A stretch of DNA of 64,000 bases, taken from assembly GCA_947568835.1 (NCBI GenBank), contig OX387605.1, positions 26,139,769 through 26,203,768 on the forward strand. Direction: 5' to 3'. Both the position numbers and the translations under genes were made by a program. The notes beneath the pieces are model-generated. The model was not told where the DNA came from. It saw only the letters and a program-made list of their open reading frames with translations, and made no database searches. Every line of letters begins with the position of its first letter. Within the stretch, counting starts at the first letter, position 1. This DNA is from Protonemura montana (lineage: Eukaryota; Arthropoda; Insecta; Plecoptera; Nemouridae). Positions 22,401 to 33,555 of the stretch are shown here, piece after piece.

Positions 22401-25400
22401 AACGAGCACGAAACACCGCACTTACCCCGAGAGCGATGTTTTTGGAGCCGTTGAATCCCGCTGCGTATATCCTGGCTACGCGGGGGTTGGCGCGGTCGGC
22501 CAGGATCCGACAAGCGAAGCGCGATATCGTGCTCGGGACGACGCGGCCCTCGGCAGACTTGTCTCCCGGCACCGTGTCGAGTACAACAAAGTCGATCGGG
22601 CTCTCGGACGAACGCCCAATCTGTAACAAAGACGCTGTTACCATGGCGATACACGTTCATTTACATTCTACGATGTCGAAAACCAATTTCCAAGCAATAT
22701 CGAGTAACCAAGCAACCAACATTATTGGCATTGTTAACCTTTGGGGTCATTCCATGTGAAATAGGACCACTTTAAATGAGTTTTGACCTTGACCGACTCA
22801 GAATTTCATGAAATTCGGCACACTTGTTCAGAATGTTGGTTTGAGTAAAAGTATTTTTTTGTTTGTTTTTTACTCGAAGAGTTCAAAAGTTACAGGGGGT
22901 TGAAGTTCGGGTGTTTTCACCCCCCGCGCGCGTATCACCGTCACATTATATACTTTATCTCGGGTTGTATGACAGCTACAGAGTTCCAGGAGAGCTCATC
23001 TGAAAGCTAATTAAATTCTCTACTTGAATATATAATAATATGTTCCACTTGGTGGACAGCTAATTTATCTTGATTTTCTACATCTGCATTTTCAAAAAAC
23101 GCCACTGGAAAAAACCCTCCCCTTTCATTTACCTAAAAAAAATGTATTAATGTTGCCAACATATGAATGAATATTTGTGCCAAAATTCAGAGTTGGCCCT
23201 TCACAGGTTTTCAAGAAAAAAAATATCTTGTGCAAAAAGTTTTTTTTATCAGGCAGTTCCAGAGCATAGATCCTATACCCACAATGCATAACAGCTCAGG
23301 CTTTTATCAACATGGTGAGTAATGCTCATTTTACATTTGATTGTGTTTGTTCCACTTTTCAATACACGTTTATTCTTGAAAGCACACTTTCATCAAGTGA
23401 CATGTTGAAACTAGAAATGTGTGCAGAAGTCAAAAACTTATCATTTCTTGTCTGAACCTCATACTTGATAACCTGCATTAGTTTCTCTTCACATCTTGAA
23501 GAGTGTAGTAGTGAATTTATTGTTCACACCCTTAACATTTTTTGTAATTGTATAATTAAAAAATGTGTTCAGTTGGACAGCTCTTGAAAGAAGAGTGTGA
23601 AGATCATATGAATATTATTAGCGACTTGGAAAATGACAATCAGATTTTATTAGCATTGCGTTCAAAATGTGAAAATATTACATCAGTGTGCAGTTACATG
23701 AAAATACATTAAAATCCCCAACTTTGTTACTGCTTTCGTGGAAAAATCTTCATGCGAATCATATTCGTCACCGAGGACACAAGTTTCAGCCGCTTCTTGA
23801 AACTCTTGGTTGCATCACGGCGTTTTCTTTTTAAATATAATTTAGATTTACCTTTTAGTCTTTTCCTGTTGAGTGGAGATACACCAAATGCAGCTAAAGA
23901 CTGGTTAACTAGTTTTAACGCAGAATCTGTTTCCACGAAAGGTTAGTCAGGTTCAGCAGATTTCGTTCGTGTCTGAATGGAAATGGTATTTTATTCTTTT
24001 TGCTTTTCTGGTAGTAGTTTCCGACAGGTCGAGCATAATTTCTTCCCAGGAATAAGTTCCACAATCTCCAGATATTTATTTCTGTATGTTAAATTAATTG
24101 ATGTCAATCTTTTACCTCTGTGTGTGCCAGTGTGTGTTTTGAAAGGATCACAGCACGACTTGTTGCCAAGGCAATAATGTACAAGAAATGTATTTTCATG
24201 TAACTGCACACTGATGTAATATTTTCACATTTTAAACGCAATGCTAATAAAATCTGATTGTCACTTTCCAAGTCGCCAATAATGTGCATATGTTCTTCAC
24301 ACTCTTCTTTCAAGAGCTGTCCAACTGAACACATTGTTTAATTAATAATTATACAAATACAAAAAATGTTAAGGGTGTGGACAATAAATTCACTACTACA
24401 CTCTTCAAGATGTGAAGAGAAACTAATGCAGGTTATCAAGTATGAGGTTCAGACAAGAAATTATAAGTTTTTAACTTCTGCACACATTTCTAGTTTCAAC
24501 ATGTCACTTGATGAAAGTGTGCTTTCAAGAATAAACGTGTATTGAAAAGTGGGACAAACGCAATCAAATGTAAAATGAGCATTACTCACCATGTTGATAA
24601 AAGCCTGAGATGTTATGCATTGTGGGTATAGGATCTATGCTCTGGAACTGCCTGATAAAAAAACTTTTTGCACAAGTTATTTTTTTTCTTGAAAACCTGT
24701 GAAGGGCCAACTCTGAATTTTGGCACAAATATTCATTCATATGTTGGCAACATTAATACATTTTTTTTAGGTAAATGAAAGGGGAGGGTTTTTTCCAGTG
24801 GCGTTTTTTGAAAATGCAGATGTAGAAAATCAAGATAAATTAGCTGTCCACCAAGTGGAACATATTATTATATATTCAAGTAGAGAATTTAATTAGCTTT
24901 CAGATGAGCTCTCCTGGAACTCTGTAGCTGTCATACAACCTGAGATAAAGTATATAATGTGACGGTGATACGCGCGCGGGGGGTGAAAACACCCGAACTT
25001 CAACCCCCTGTAACTTTTGAACTCTTCGAGTAAAAAACAAACAAAAAAATACTTTTACTCAAACCAACATTCTGAACAAGTGTGCCGAATTTCATGAAAT
25101 TCTGAGTCGGTCAAGGTCAAGGGTGGTCCTATTTGACATGGAATGACCCTTTGTTGCCATATACGATATATGGCAACAATTATAATTAATAATTAATCAA
25201 CGTCAAATTTGAGTTAATCGAGATATTGACAGGTTGTGACGTGATATAGCGTCACTAGAATCAGAGTGACTGTGAGTATTCACAGCCTCTTGGTTCTACT
25301 CCTTGGAGATCCGTCATTCTCATCAAATACACTGAAATCATATCTAAAAGCATGTGTCTAAGTAGCTCAATTGGTTAGAGCAACACCCGCGACAGGTAGA

Positions 25401-27766
25401 AATCGGGGTTCGAGTCCCCGTTTGAGCACCATTTTTTGAGACTAAGTTTTTCCTTCTAGGTTAGGTTAGGTTCATCATCATCCACTCATTCACCGACGCC
25501 ATTAGACCAGTGCCGCATGGCACGTTGTCAAAACAGTGCTATGTTAAACAGCACAAATCAATCGATGATTACGTCGGCTTGCAAGGTTGGCTAACCTGGA
25601 ACATGTCAGTCTCGTCATCGTGGGTGTATTCAACAATCACCGCTTGGCTCCGTGACAACGTGTACGAGATCGAGTGTTGCTTGTTGTCGAGGATCGCCTG
25701 AAAATAATTGGGGAATCAGTCTCGTAGTGAGAGTTTTTAGACTCATGTCCACTTGATGTAAACTTAGCACTAGTTTTAACAAAAACTATTTCAACTTGGT
25801 TTTCAATGCTAAGTGAAGAACAACTAAATTTCTCAACGTTTCGTAACTTGTACCTGTTACTTTATCAAGGGTTAGAGCAGTCCTGACAAAAAATTGTCAC
25901 GAAAATGCAAATAAACAAATAATTGGTTGGTTCGAATGGTTGGTGCAAAAACTTTTGGCACAATACAGAATTCCTGAAATGTCCCATGAAATTTGATAAG
26001 TATAAACTCTTCGATTGATATCCCTGTAAGACACAGATGTTTTCGACATGAAAACTACCCTAGACTGGAGACTGACCTGCGAGGAGTGGGGCGTCCGTAC
26101 AACGTAATGCTTGGATCGCTTGACACCGTTCGCAGTGTAACGTTTGTACAAGACAAACTTGCTGCGACGTCGCCCTCGGTCTCCCGACGGGAGCAGCCCG
26201 TTGTACCTGCAAGCAACGTTGACCTCAAAACATGCATCGACAACTCAACGAGGGCTGCCAGCCAGTACAGTCGACCGTACACTAGACCACGAGAGAAGTG
26301 ATTTATTTCTTTAATTTTCAATTAAGTTAGGAAAATGTCCAGTATTTTTATCTTTCACTTATTGAGAAAAAAAGCTACAAGCTAGAAATATTTCCCGTGG
26401 TTTTGAAAGTTTAATCGAAATGGAGAGACTCGATGGTCAGAGGCCAGAGACCCTCAGTTTGGCTGCCAGCCTTTCTTTATGAAATAACATCTGGATAATA
26501 ATATCTTAACAACTTTTTTCTCCCAAAATAGCAAGTATTTTTTCTCACTGACTAAAATTCGTAATAACCTGCTATCAATGAAATCACAAAGCAAACAGTG
26601 TCAAACGTTTCCATAAACCCCCGACATCTTGATTCTGAAAACAATCATTTGTTTGACTCATGCAGCATGAGTTGCAATGTGTGTGGCAACATCAATGGGT
26701 CGTAAATTATGATCTTGGAGTCGACTAGAGTACGCGGCAAAAGTATGAACAATGAACAAGTCACTATTAATATCTCTCTGTGTCTGTGTGTATGCAGCCA
26801 GATCGCTATCTGTTGAACCAAACATTTCCACGCTTTCAAAAGCTGACCTTACAGCCGACAGCAAACACAAACATGGACAGCTTGGGTTTCTGCAGACTTC
26901 GCCCGATCAAGGAAATAACAACACGACGCCGCCGCGAAACATAGCCAAGATGACACTTGAAGTGCAAAAAAAACTGTAAACAAAACGAGCGCAAGTCGCA
27001 GCACGGTGCACTGGATGCCCTGGCACGGCACGTGGACCCCCACCACTGGACCTCACAGTATCACAGCTGTCTTGCATACAGCTGTGCGCGGCGTTGCCGT
27101 CTCGAGCCTTGAGACGGGACAAAGCCTGTGCTTGACTCAGCATACTGCGCCGCGATCCGACCACCCGAGATAGCGACCATATAAGCCGTGCCTGACGCTA
27201 CACGGCTACAGACAATCGCTATCACGATTGCAAACATACAAGTCTCTCGGCCTGGGCGACCCGTAGAACGCCTCCCGAGCGATCCCGTTGCAAAGCTAGT
27301 GAGGGGGGGGGGGGGGGGGGGAGGGCGTCGTACACCCTCGGGGTGCTATGCTTACCCTAGGATGACCAGCTCCCCGTATTTGCAGACGGGTTTCGGCTCG
27401 GCTTCTTGGGTCTCGGGAGTGCTGCAGCCGTCCGAACTGCAACAGAGAACACGAAATCATGATGGGGCAATCTTGTCCTTGACCGCGGTGTTGTTGACAA
27501 CGGCGCGACCTGCCAGGGCGATCGATCCAGTCTAACGGCGCAAGCTGCCTGGCTGGCAAACAAGACCGATTGAGCGGATGTCCGGGCGGCCGGACCTACA
27601 ACTGGTCTCGCTACGGGTAGCACCCATGGTGGCACCCAGGGCAGGAAGCTGACGCACACCGATTTCTCGGCCGCGACTGTACCGCCTCCTGGAAGGATAC
27701 CGTAGCCTGCTGTGTCTAGGTTTTGCCCCCGAGGGGTCGTGAAGCCAGGACTCACCGAATGACCAT
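16426..27766 (-). CDS. PELI1: Pellino E3 ubiquitin ligase, 10 exons
   Basis: Pellino proteins bind phosphorylated IRAK kinases through an FHA-like domain and ubiquitinate them in Toll/IL-1 receptor signalling. Coding exons in transcript order: 27766-27756, 27436-27356, 26206-26077, 25697-25596, 22620-22426, 20628-20440, 19612-19508, 18643-18422, 17664-17549, 16552-16426. All phases fit and the sum is 1278 nt (425 residues; vertebrate PELI1 is about 418). The first exon is only 11 coding bases (ATGGTCATTCG, good start context), supported by exact phase and a GTGAGT donor. Recognisable: KYGELVILGYNG, QHSISYTLSRSQ, IGRSSESPIDFVV, STISRFACRI, DGLTTNGVL, LIDLCGATLLWRSAEGL, and the Cys/His-rich C-terminus with CPVGLNTL, YLNCGHVQGHHDWG, RCPMC, NPCGHMATEK, CPFCATPLVG and RLIFQ. 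The introns are packed with arrays. Orthology to PELI1, 2 or 3 individually cannot be decided. Confidence 0.95.
16591..17490. repeat. 29-bp minisatellite in Pellino intron 9
   Basis: About 28 copies of a unit containing GCCAAGAGGCTGGATATTGT occupy nearly the whole last intron, ending about 40 bases from the acceptor of exon 10. Long minus-strand open frames across it reflect the repeat, not a gene. Confidence 0.93.
17750..17960 (+). repeat. 5S-SINE head fragment joined to repeat family C
   Basis: At 17757-17797 a 5S-like head (GTTGGAAACGCCGGTCC, then GAGATCACCGAAGTTA) stops short of box A and runs into family C (17815-17960, with TTAGCATTGAAAACCCAGTT). It lies in Pellino intron 8. Confidence 0.6.
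18703..18812 (-). repeat. Repeat family E fragment abutting the 42-bp satellite
   Basis: On the minus strand it reads GAACTTACTGAGCGGTGAGT and GGCATTTCGGCTGTTTCAGC. It runs directly into the satellite that follows. Confidence 0.6.
18807..19412. repeat. 42-bp minisatellite, Pellino intron 7
   Basis: About 14 copies of a unit with ATTACAAATCAACATATTCT and TTATCCCAGCACTTTG. The same unit is repeated at 21130-21365 in intron 5 of the same gene. Confidence 0.93.
19405..19490 (-). pseudogene. Decayed tRNA-like element
   Basis: AACCACTCAAAAATTATTGC followed by a weak complement of the tRNA-like core (TCACAGATGG in place of the usual anticodon-arm sequence). It is probably a worn copy of the inverted-repeat tRNA-like element, fused to the end of the 42-bp array. 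Confidence 0.4.
19778..20410. repeat. 49-bp minisatellite, Pellino intron 6
   Basis: About 13 copies of a unit with GATATTCCATCCTTATGAGG and AGATAAAGCTTGCACA; the later units are more diverged. The array ends within 35 bases of exon 6's donor side (exon border 20440). Confidence 0.92.
20745..20890. mobile_element. Inverted-repeat element lacking its tRNA-like core, copy 2
   Basis: AACAATATAACCATCTCAGA and its complement TTTTTGAGACGGTTCTAGTG flank a short centre (CACAAACAGGCATTTGTG). The tail TTGCAAACGCTTGCAATGCA is on the left. Same family as 15435-15655. Confidence 0.55.
21088..21365. repeat. Family E fragment plus 42-bp minisatellite, Pellino intron 5
   Basis: GATCACTTCACTCCAGTGAT and AACAGCCGAAATG (family E, minus strand) lead straight into six copies of the 42-bp unit also found in intron 7. 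Confidence 0.85.
21415..22345. repeat. 104-bp tandem repeat, Pellino intron 5
   Basis: Nine copies of a unit with CTAACTTAGGTACAAGTATA, GGCAATCTGGCCTATGCTAG and a (TATT)n run. The last unit ends about 80 bases from exon 5. Confidence 0.92.
22744..25149. mobile_element. 2.4-kb palindromic DNA transposon, TTTG target duplication
   Basis: The ends are GGGTCATTCC and its complement GGAATGACCC, flanked on both sides by TTTG (22740-22743 and 25150-25153), a likely 4-bp target-site duplication. The arms, about 22744-23711 and 24186-25149, are near-identical inverted repeats of roughly 965 bases. The roughly 470-bp centre reads on the minus strand as pieces with protein character: CCDPFKTHTGTHRGKRL and KKLCSTCRKLLPEKQKE (cysteine pairs), then a Lys/Arg-rich run (LKGKSKLYLKRKRRDATKSF). 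Both arms encode a MCSVGQLLKEECE-type peptide. A 4-bp duplication and long inverted repeats occur in the Sola group; that assignment is a guess. It lies in Pellino intron 4. Confidence 0.85.
25198..25315 (-). repeat. Repeat family E fragment
   Basis: On the minus strand it contains CCAAGAGGCTGTGAATACTC and GTCACAACCTGTCAATATCT, matching 15300-15400 (+). It lies in Pellino intron 4, just beyond the palindromic transposon. Confidence 0.6.
25360..25570 (+). mobile_element. tRNA-like element fused to a 5S-SINE 3' end
   Basis: 25364-25435 is tRNA-like on the plus strand (TAGCTCAATTGGTTAGAGCA; B box GGTTCGAGTCC), but its acceptor stem has mismatches. After a remnant TTTTTTGAGAC flank, the sequence becomes the 3' end of the 5S-SINE (TCATCATCATCCACTCATTC to ACAGCACAAATCAATCGATG). 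This is a chimera of the window's two Pol III families or one inserted into the other. Confidence 0.6.
25765..25905 (-). repeat. Dispersed repeat family C, copy 3
   Basis: Reverse orientation of 17815-17960; contains CAACTTGGTTTTCAATGCTA. It lies in Pellino intron 3. Confidence 0.65.
27299..27322 (+). repeat. Poly-G tract beside Pellino exon 2
   Basis: A run of about 20 G, interrupted by one A near each end, starts about 35 bases beyond the exon 2 donor. On the transcribed strand it is poly-C. It is a candidate G-quadruplex on the plus strand. Confidence 0.85.
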
Positions 27767-28840
27767 CTTGCCGTTGTTAGCTTTCGAAAGCAGACAAATC
27801 GCGGAGGCCTTTGTTGGCTTGTTTTGCAGATTTCACTCGGTCGCGGTTGGCCGTGCTCGACGCGAACACTTCATGGCACTTAGCACGCGATTAGCGCTCG
27901 CTTGTTTTAGGAGACGAACGATCCGACCCTAGGCTCGAACAGTTGCCGTCTCGACACTATGGCACGGCTTTCCCGGAACTAACACGATGTTGGTTGCTAG
28001 CAACCAGGCCAGATCAACACAAAGTGTGTCGTTGTAACGGATGACGCGGGGAGGGGGGGAGGGCGTCGATATAGCAAGGCGCGCGCGTGGCGCTGTCTGT
28101 GAGCCAAGCGGGCAACTAGAGTACAGGGTGGGTCAAAACATGGGCAGCGATGTCTTCCAAGAATTTCTCGCCCCTGTCATCGCTTGGCAGTTAACTTTGA
28201 GAATGTTTCGAGCGAGTGGATCGCGGGAGCAGAATTTAGCAGAAGAGTCACCGCTCCATTCATTGGCTGGCGGTCGAAGGAACTGTGCATTTTCAAACAG
28301 TCTTGCAACAAACTGCCAGAAACATCTCGAAAGTTACGAAAAGCATGACAGGAAATCGGTGAATTCTTTTCATATCTTTCTTCGGTGGTCTGGGCTTTGT
28401 AGAATAATCTTCTGTCCCTTTTTATCAGAGGCTACCAGCGCTACCCTCCTCAACTGCATTGTCGGGTGCGAGCCTCGTATGAACTCTAGTCTGGTATACG
28501 GGTTTAACTTTCCAGGATGGGCAGCCCCTGAAAGTTGGACTGATCGGGAGACAACATTATTCGACGTGTAAACAAAATCTTGCATAAAAGATTCGTTTAG
28601 CTAATGAACTGGCGCGAACCGCTTCTTCAGTTCTTGTCAAGTTTTGCTAGAGATTAAAATATGAGCAGGTGTTATTCTGTATAAATCGATATATTGTTTG
28701 AATATGAAAGGTAGTTTTCACGTTTTCTGTCACCTTTACGTTTATTTTTATTATTATCGTTCTCTATTGAAAGCTCCAGATCCACGGCTTAGGGAATGAG
28801 AGGGAAAATAGTGTATTGGCTCAAAACTTGGGATTAGTTT
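27767..28840. other. Region upstream of Pellino (promoter / 5' UTR side)
   Basis: GC-richer than its surroundings. A 176-codon plus-strand frame (28041-28571) has no recognisable family, starts without good evidence and may be incidental. No TATA box was identified. Confidence 0.35.
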
Positions 28841-28844
28841 GTGA

Positions 28845-29295
28845 TTTTATTATTATGAACTAGTGTTCATTAACCGTCTCAAAAATTGACGCCCAAACGG
28901 GGACTCGAACCCCGATCTCCACCTGTCGCAGGTGTTACTTCTAACCAATTGAGCTACTTGGACCCCGATCTCCACCTGTCGTGGGTGTTGCTCTAACCAA
29001 TTGAGCTACTTGGACCCCGATCTCCACCCGTCGCGGGTGTTGCTCTAACCAATTGAGCTACTTGGACCCCGATCTCCACCTGTCGCGGGTGTTTCTCTAA
29101 CCAATTGAGCTACTTGGACCCTGATCTCCACCTGTCGCGGGTGTTGCTCTAACCAATAGAGCTACTTGGACACCGGCTTTCTGAGACGATTTTAGTCCCC
29201 GTTTGGGCATCAATTTTTGAGACGGTTATAGTGTTGATAATAATAAAATACCCCACGCATTGCAAGCGTTTGCAATTTAAATCAGATTTCATCAT
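28845..29295 (-). mobile_element. Inverted-repeat element with five tandem tRNA-like units
   Basis: The flanks TTCATTAACCGTCTCAAAAA and TTTTTGAGACGGTTATAGTG are inverted. Between them, on the minus strand, five tRNA-like units occupy 28891-29171. The unit at 28891-28963 is complete (73 nt, B box complement GGACTCGAACC at 28901-28911). The other four are exactly 52 nt each (28964-29015, 29016-29067, 29068-29119, 29120-29171) and carry the A box/D arm (TAGCTCAATTGGTTAGAG) but no T arm. The tail ACGCATTGCAAGCGTTTGCA lies on the right. Confidence 0.8.
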
Positions 29296-29587
29296 AGTTT
29301 GTGATTATTTTGTGATGCAATGTTTAGTTATCTGTTGATAGTGGTTGAGTCAGTATTTGTGTCTGTAAAGTAAACATCTCTGTACTCAAGTTGAGACTTG
29401 TCATGTTGCCATGGTGACAACGAGATTATCTCGCTCAACTGAGACAACTTCTCTACGATCGGCTGCTAATCGCTCAATATTCATTCAAATCAAAATTCAA
29501 ATCCAACATTCAATTCACAGTCAAGATTCGACCAACAAAATTCGTCATCTGTGCATCGATAGGCTTTCTAATAAATAATAAATAATA

Positions 29588-29815
29588 AATGTTACAGTCT
29601 CTACGTGAAAGATGGCCGCCAAATGACTGCCTTACCAACAAAAATGCAGAGTACCGGAACATCACGTTAAGTGGAGCCACTGTCGTATGAAATTTAATTT
29701 CGATATTTCTCGAAGGTTAACTCGCTTATGTGACTTTTTATGCTCAAAAAATCTCCATCAATGTTTACCTCAACGATTGATAAACACGTAACGATATTAA
29801 AAAGCGAGTAACGTA
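29588..29815. repeat. Palindromic repeat family D, copy 2 (one arm)
   Basis: Shares ACATCACGTTAAGTGGAGCC, TCAACGATTGATAAACACGT and the flank GATGGCCGCCAAATGACTGC with 13085-13385. The second arm is missing after about 29810. Confidence 0.6.
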
Positions 29816-30708
29816 TTGAAATAAACATATTGTGCCAATGAAATTATGAATGTACTTATAAAAAAAATTAAAAATCTATAGTAATTTTTTTTTTTTTTTT
29901 AATAGTTATACAAATTTTACCTAAATTTCCTGCTAATAAATTGAAAGTTGATGCATAAATATGACTCAGGATTTCAAGTGCCAAGAAAAACATTAATATA
30001 TTTAAACGCGTAAAATTGCTAAAAATGGCCCTCAAATTCTGTTCCCACATCCACACCCTTATTTTTTGGGGAGCTTTGTCTGTCCCCCGAGCCTCCGGCC
30101 TAATTACTTTTCATTTGTTAAAATTTGTCCCGCCTCCCGAAATGTTTATTATGGCAATACAAACTGTACAGACACCAACTATGTCCGGGTCATGTTTGCG
30201 AGAAGTTGGAATATTCATTATTTCTTCATGTCGGGAAACTTGGGCCGTCTCGACCTCAGTTTGCAGTGATATTCACATCAAAGTGACCACAGATTGAGAA
30301 AGTTAGACAGATTTAAGATCCAACTTCCAAGGTACCGCATACTGTACTTTAGATTGGAGGAAATAAGACATGGCACATTGTGCCAAATTTCATTGAGAAT
30401 AACTAAAACTGGTAGGTATTATTATTAATAAACCCCCACATTTGATAATTATAATCTAATCTATTCTTACTGAATTTCCTCGTAGTGCACGTTAAACACA
30501 TTCCCATGATGTTATTAGAAGTTTCTTTCGTCACAACCAAACTATCGCTGCATACCGGAACTCGAACCAAAGCTGCTGATTTTATGAAGTTAATTCTCTT
30601 TCTTGTTCTTGTCTCATTTAATAACTCGGTGACTTCCGTCAGCCACGACAGTCCAGTGAACAGTGACTACTCAACTACGTACTGCAATGTGTAAGAGCAG
30701 TTTTTTTC
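29816..30708. other. Intergenic, AT-rich
   Basis: Poly-T tract near 29885-29900; otherwise nothing recognised. Confidence 0.35.
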
Positions 30709-33555
30709 ACATGCTACTATTACCAGCAGTAGGCAAGTGTCACAGTCTCAATGGGGCAGTGAGAGTGCTTGAGATGCAACTATTACCAGCAGTAGGCAAG
30801 TGTCACAGTCTCAATGGGGCAGTGAGAGTGCTTGAGATGCAACTATTACCAGCAGTAGGCAAGTGTCACAGCCTCAATGGGGCAGTGAGAGTGCTTGAGA
30901 TGCTACTATTACCAGCAGTAGGCAAGTGTCACAGTCTCAATGGGGCAGTGAGAGTGCTTGAGATGCAACTATTACCAGCAGTAGGCAAGTGTCACAGCCT
31001 CAATGGGGCAGTGAGAGTGCTTGAGATGCAACTATTACCAGCAGTAGGCAAGTGTCACAGTCTCAATGGGGCAGTGAGAGTGCTTGAGATGCAACTATTA
31101 CCAGCAGTAGGCAAGTGTCACGGTCTCAATGGGGCAGTGAGAGTGCTTGAGATGCAACTATTACCAGGAGTAGGCAAGTGTGACAGTCTCAATGGGGCAG
31201 TGAGAGTGCTTGAGATGCAACTATTACCAGGAGTAAGCAAGTGTCACAGCCTCAATGGGGCAGTGAGAGTGCTTGAGACGCAACTATTACCAGCAGTAGG
31301 CAAGTGTCACAGTCTCAATGGGGCAGTGAGAGTGCTTGAAATGCAACTATTACCAGCAGTAGGCAAGTGTCACAGTCTCAATGGGGCAGTGAGAGTGCTT
31401 GAGATGCAACTATTACCAGGAGTAGGCAAGTGTCACAGTCTCAATGGGGCAGTGAGAGTGCTTGAGATGCAACTATTACCAGCAGTAGGCAAGTGTCACA
31501 GTCTCAATGGGGCAGTGAGAGTGCTTGAGATGCAACTATTACCAGCAGTAGGCAAGTGTCACAGTCTCAATGGGGCAGTGAGAGTGCTTGAGATGCAACT
31601 ATTACCAGGAGTAGGCAAGTGTCACAGTCTCAATGGGGCAGTGAGAGTGCTTGAGATGCAACTATTACCTGCAGTAGGCAAGTGTCACAGTCTCAATGGG
31701 GCAGTGAGAGTGCTTGAGATGCAACTATTACCAGGAGTAGGCAAGTGTCACAGTCTCAATGGGGCAGTGAGAGTGCTTGAGATGCAACTATTACCAGCAG
31801 TAGGCAAGTGTCACAGTCTCAATGGGGCAGTGAGAGTGCTTGAGATGCAACTATTACCTGCAGTAGGCAAGTGTCACAGTCTCAATGGGGCAGTGAGAGT
31901 GCTTGAGATGCAACTATTACCAGGAGTAGGCAAGTGTCACAGTCTCAATGGGGCAGTGAGAGTGCTTGAGATGCAACTATTACCAGGAGTAGGCAAGTGT
32001 CACAGTCTCAATGGGGCAGTGAGAGTGCTTGAGATGCAACTATTACCAGCAGTAGGCAAGTGTCACAGTCTCAATGGGGCAGTGAGAGTGCTGGAGATGC
32101 AACTATTACCAGCAGTAGGCAAGTGTCACAGTCTCAATGGGGCAGTGAGAGTGCTTGAGATGCAACTATTACCAGCAGTAGGCAAGTGTCACAGTCTCAA
32201 TGGGGCAGTGAGAGTGCTTGAGATGCAACTATTACCAGCAGTAGGCAAGTGTCACAGTCTCAATGGGGCAGTGAGAGTGCTTGAGATGCAACTATTACCA
32301 GCAGTAGGCAAGTGTCACAGTCTCAATGGGGCAGTGAGAGTGCTGGAGATGCAACTATTACCAGCAGTAGGCAAGTGTCACAGTCTCAATGGGGCAGTGA
32401 GAGTGCTTGAGATGCAACTATTACCAGCAGTAGGCAAGTGTCACAGTCTCAATGGGGCAGTGAGAGTGCTTGAGATGCAACTATTACCAGCAGTAGGCAA
32501 GTGTCACAGTCTCAATGGGGCAGTGAGAGTGCTTGAGACGCAACTATTACCAGCAGTAGGCAAGTGTCACAGTCTCAATGTGGCAGTGAGAGTGCTTGAG
32601 ATGCAACTATTACCAGCAGTAGGCAAGTGTCACAGTCTCAATGGGGCAGTGAGAGTGCTTGAGATGCAACTATTACCAGCAGTAGGCAAGTGTCACAGTC
32701 TCAATGGGGCAGTGAGAGTGCTTGAGATGCAACTATTACCAGCAGTAGGCAAGTGTCACAGTCTCAATGGGGCAGTGAGAGTGCTTGAGACGCAACTATT
32801 ACCAGCAGTAGGCAAGTGTCACAGTCTCAATGTGGCAGTGAGAGTGCTTGAGATGCAACTATTACCAGCAGTAGGCAAGTGTCACAGTCTCAATGGGGCA
32901 GTGAGAGTGCTTGAGATGCAACTATTACCAGCAGTAGGCAAGTGTCACAGTCTCAATGGGGCAGTGAGAGTGCTTGACATGCGACTATTACCAGGAGTAG
33001 GCAAGTGTCACAGTCTCAATGTGGCAGTGAGAGTGCTTGAGATGCAACTATTACCAGCAGTAGGCAAGTGTCACAGTCTCAATGGGGCAGTGAGAGTGCT
33101 TGAGATGCAACTATTACCAGGAGTAGGCAAGTGTCACAGTCTCAATGGGGCAGTGAGAGTGCTTGAGATGCAACTATTACCAGGAGTAGGCAAGTGTCAC
33201 AGTCTCGATGTGGCAGTGAGAGTGCTTGAGATGCAACTATTACCAGGAGTAGGCAAGTGTCACAGTCTCAATGTGGCAGTGAGAGTGCTTGAGATGCTAC
33301 CATTACCAGGAGTAGGCAAGTGTCACAGTCTCAATGTGGCAGTGAGAGTGCTTGAGATGCTACCATTACCAGGAGTAGGCAAGTGTCACAGTCTCAATGG
33401 GGCAGTGAGAGTGCTTGAGATGCAACTATTACCAGGAGTAGGCAAGTGTCACAGTCTCAATGGGGCAGTGAGAGTGCTTGAGATGCAACTATTACCAGGA
33501 GTAGGCAAGTGTCACAGTCTCGATGGGGCAGTGAGAGTGCTTGAAATGCAATTAT
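30709..33555 (+). repeat. 63-bp minisatellite, about 45 copies, open for 1011 codons
   Basis: The unit contains AGCAGTAGGCAAGTGTCACA and GGGGCAGTGAGAGTGCTTGA. Because 63 is a multiple of three and the unit lacks a stop in one frame, an ATG at 30687 opens a frame to 33722 made of 21-residue repeats (LLPAVGKCHSLNGAVRVLEM). Differences between units include many that change the residue (Ala/Gly, Gly/Val, Met/Thr, Gln/Leu), so I see no sign of selection on the protein. There is no signal peptide, recognised domain or convincing gene context. I annotate a minisatellite; a repeat protein cannot be ruled out. Confidence 0.85.

Noticed and set aside
25455-25475. TTAGGTTAGGTT resembling an arthropod telomere repeat
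   Set aside because: Only two to three units, and it is a fixed part of the 5S-SINE 3' region seen in several copies.
28041-28571. A 176-codon plus-strand frame upstream of Pellino
   Set aside because: No recognised family, no start context or splice evidence, and it lies in a GC-rich region where chance frames are longer.
28891-28963. A functional tRNA gene
   Set aside because: It sits in a repetitive inverted-repeat element, the base after the anticodon stem is not the usual U33, and sibling copies are degenerate. It is treated as tRNA-like, not as a working tRNA gene.
30709-33555. CRISPR-like regularly spaced repeats
   Set aside because: Units are contiguous with no unique spacers, and the DNA is from an intron-bearing genome.
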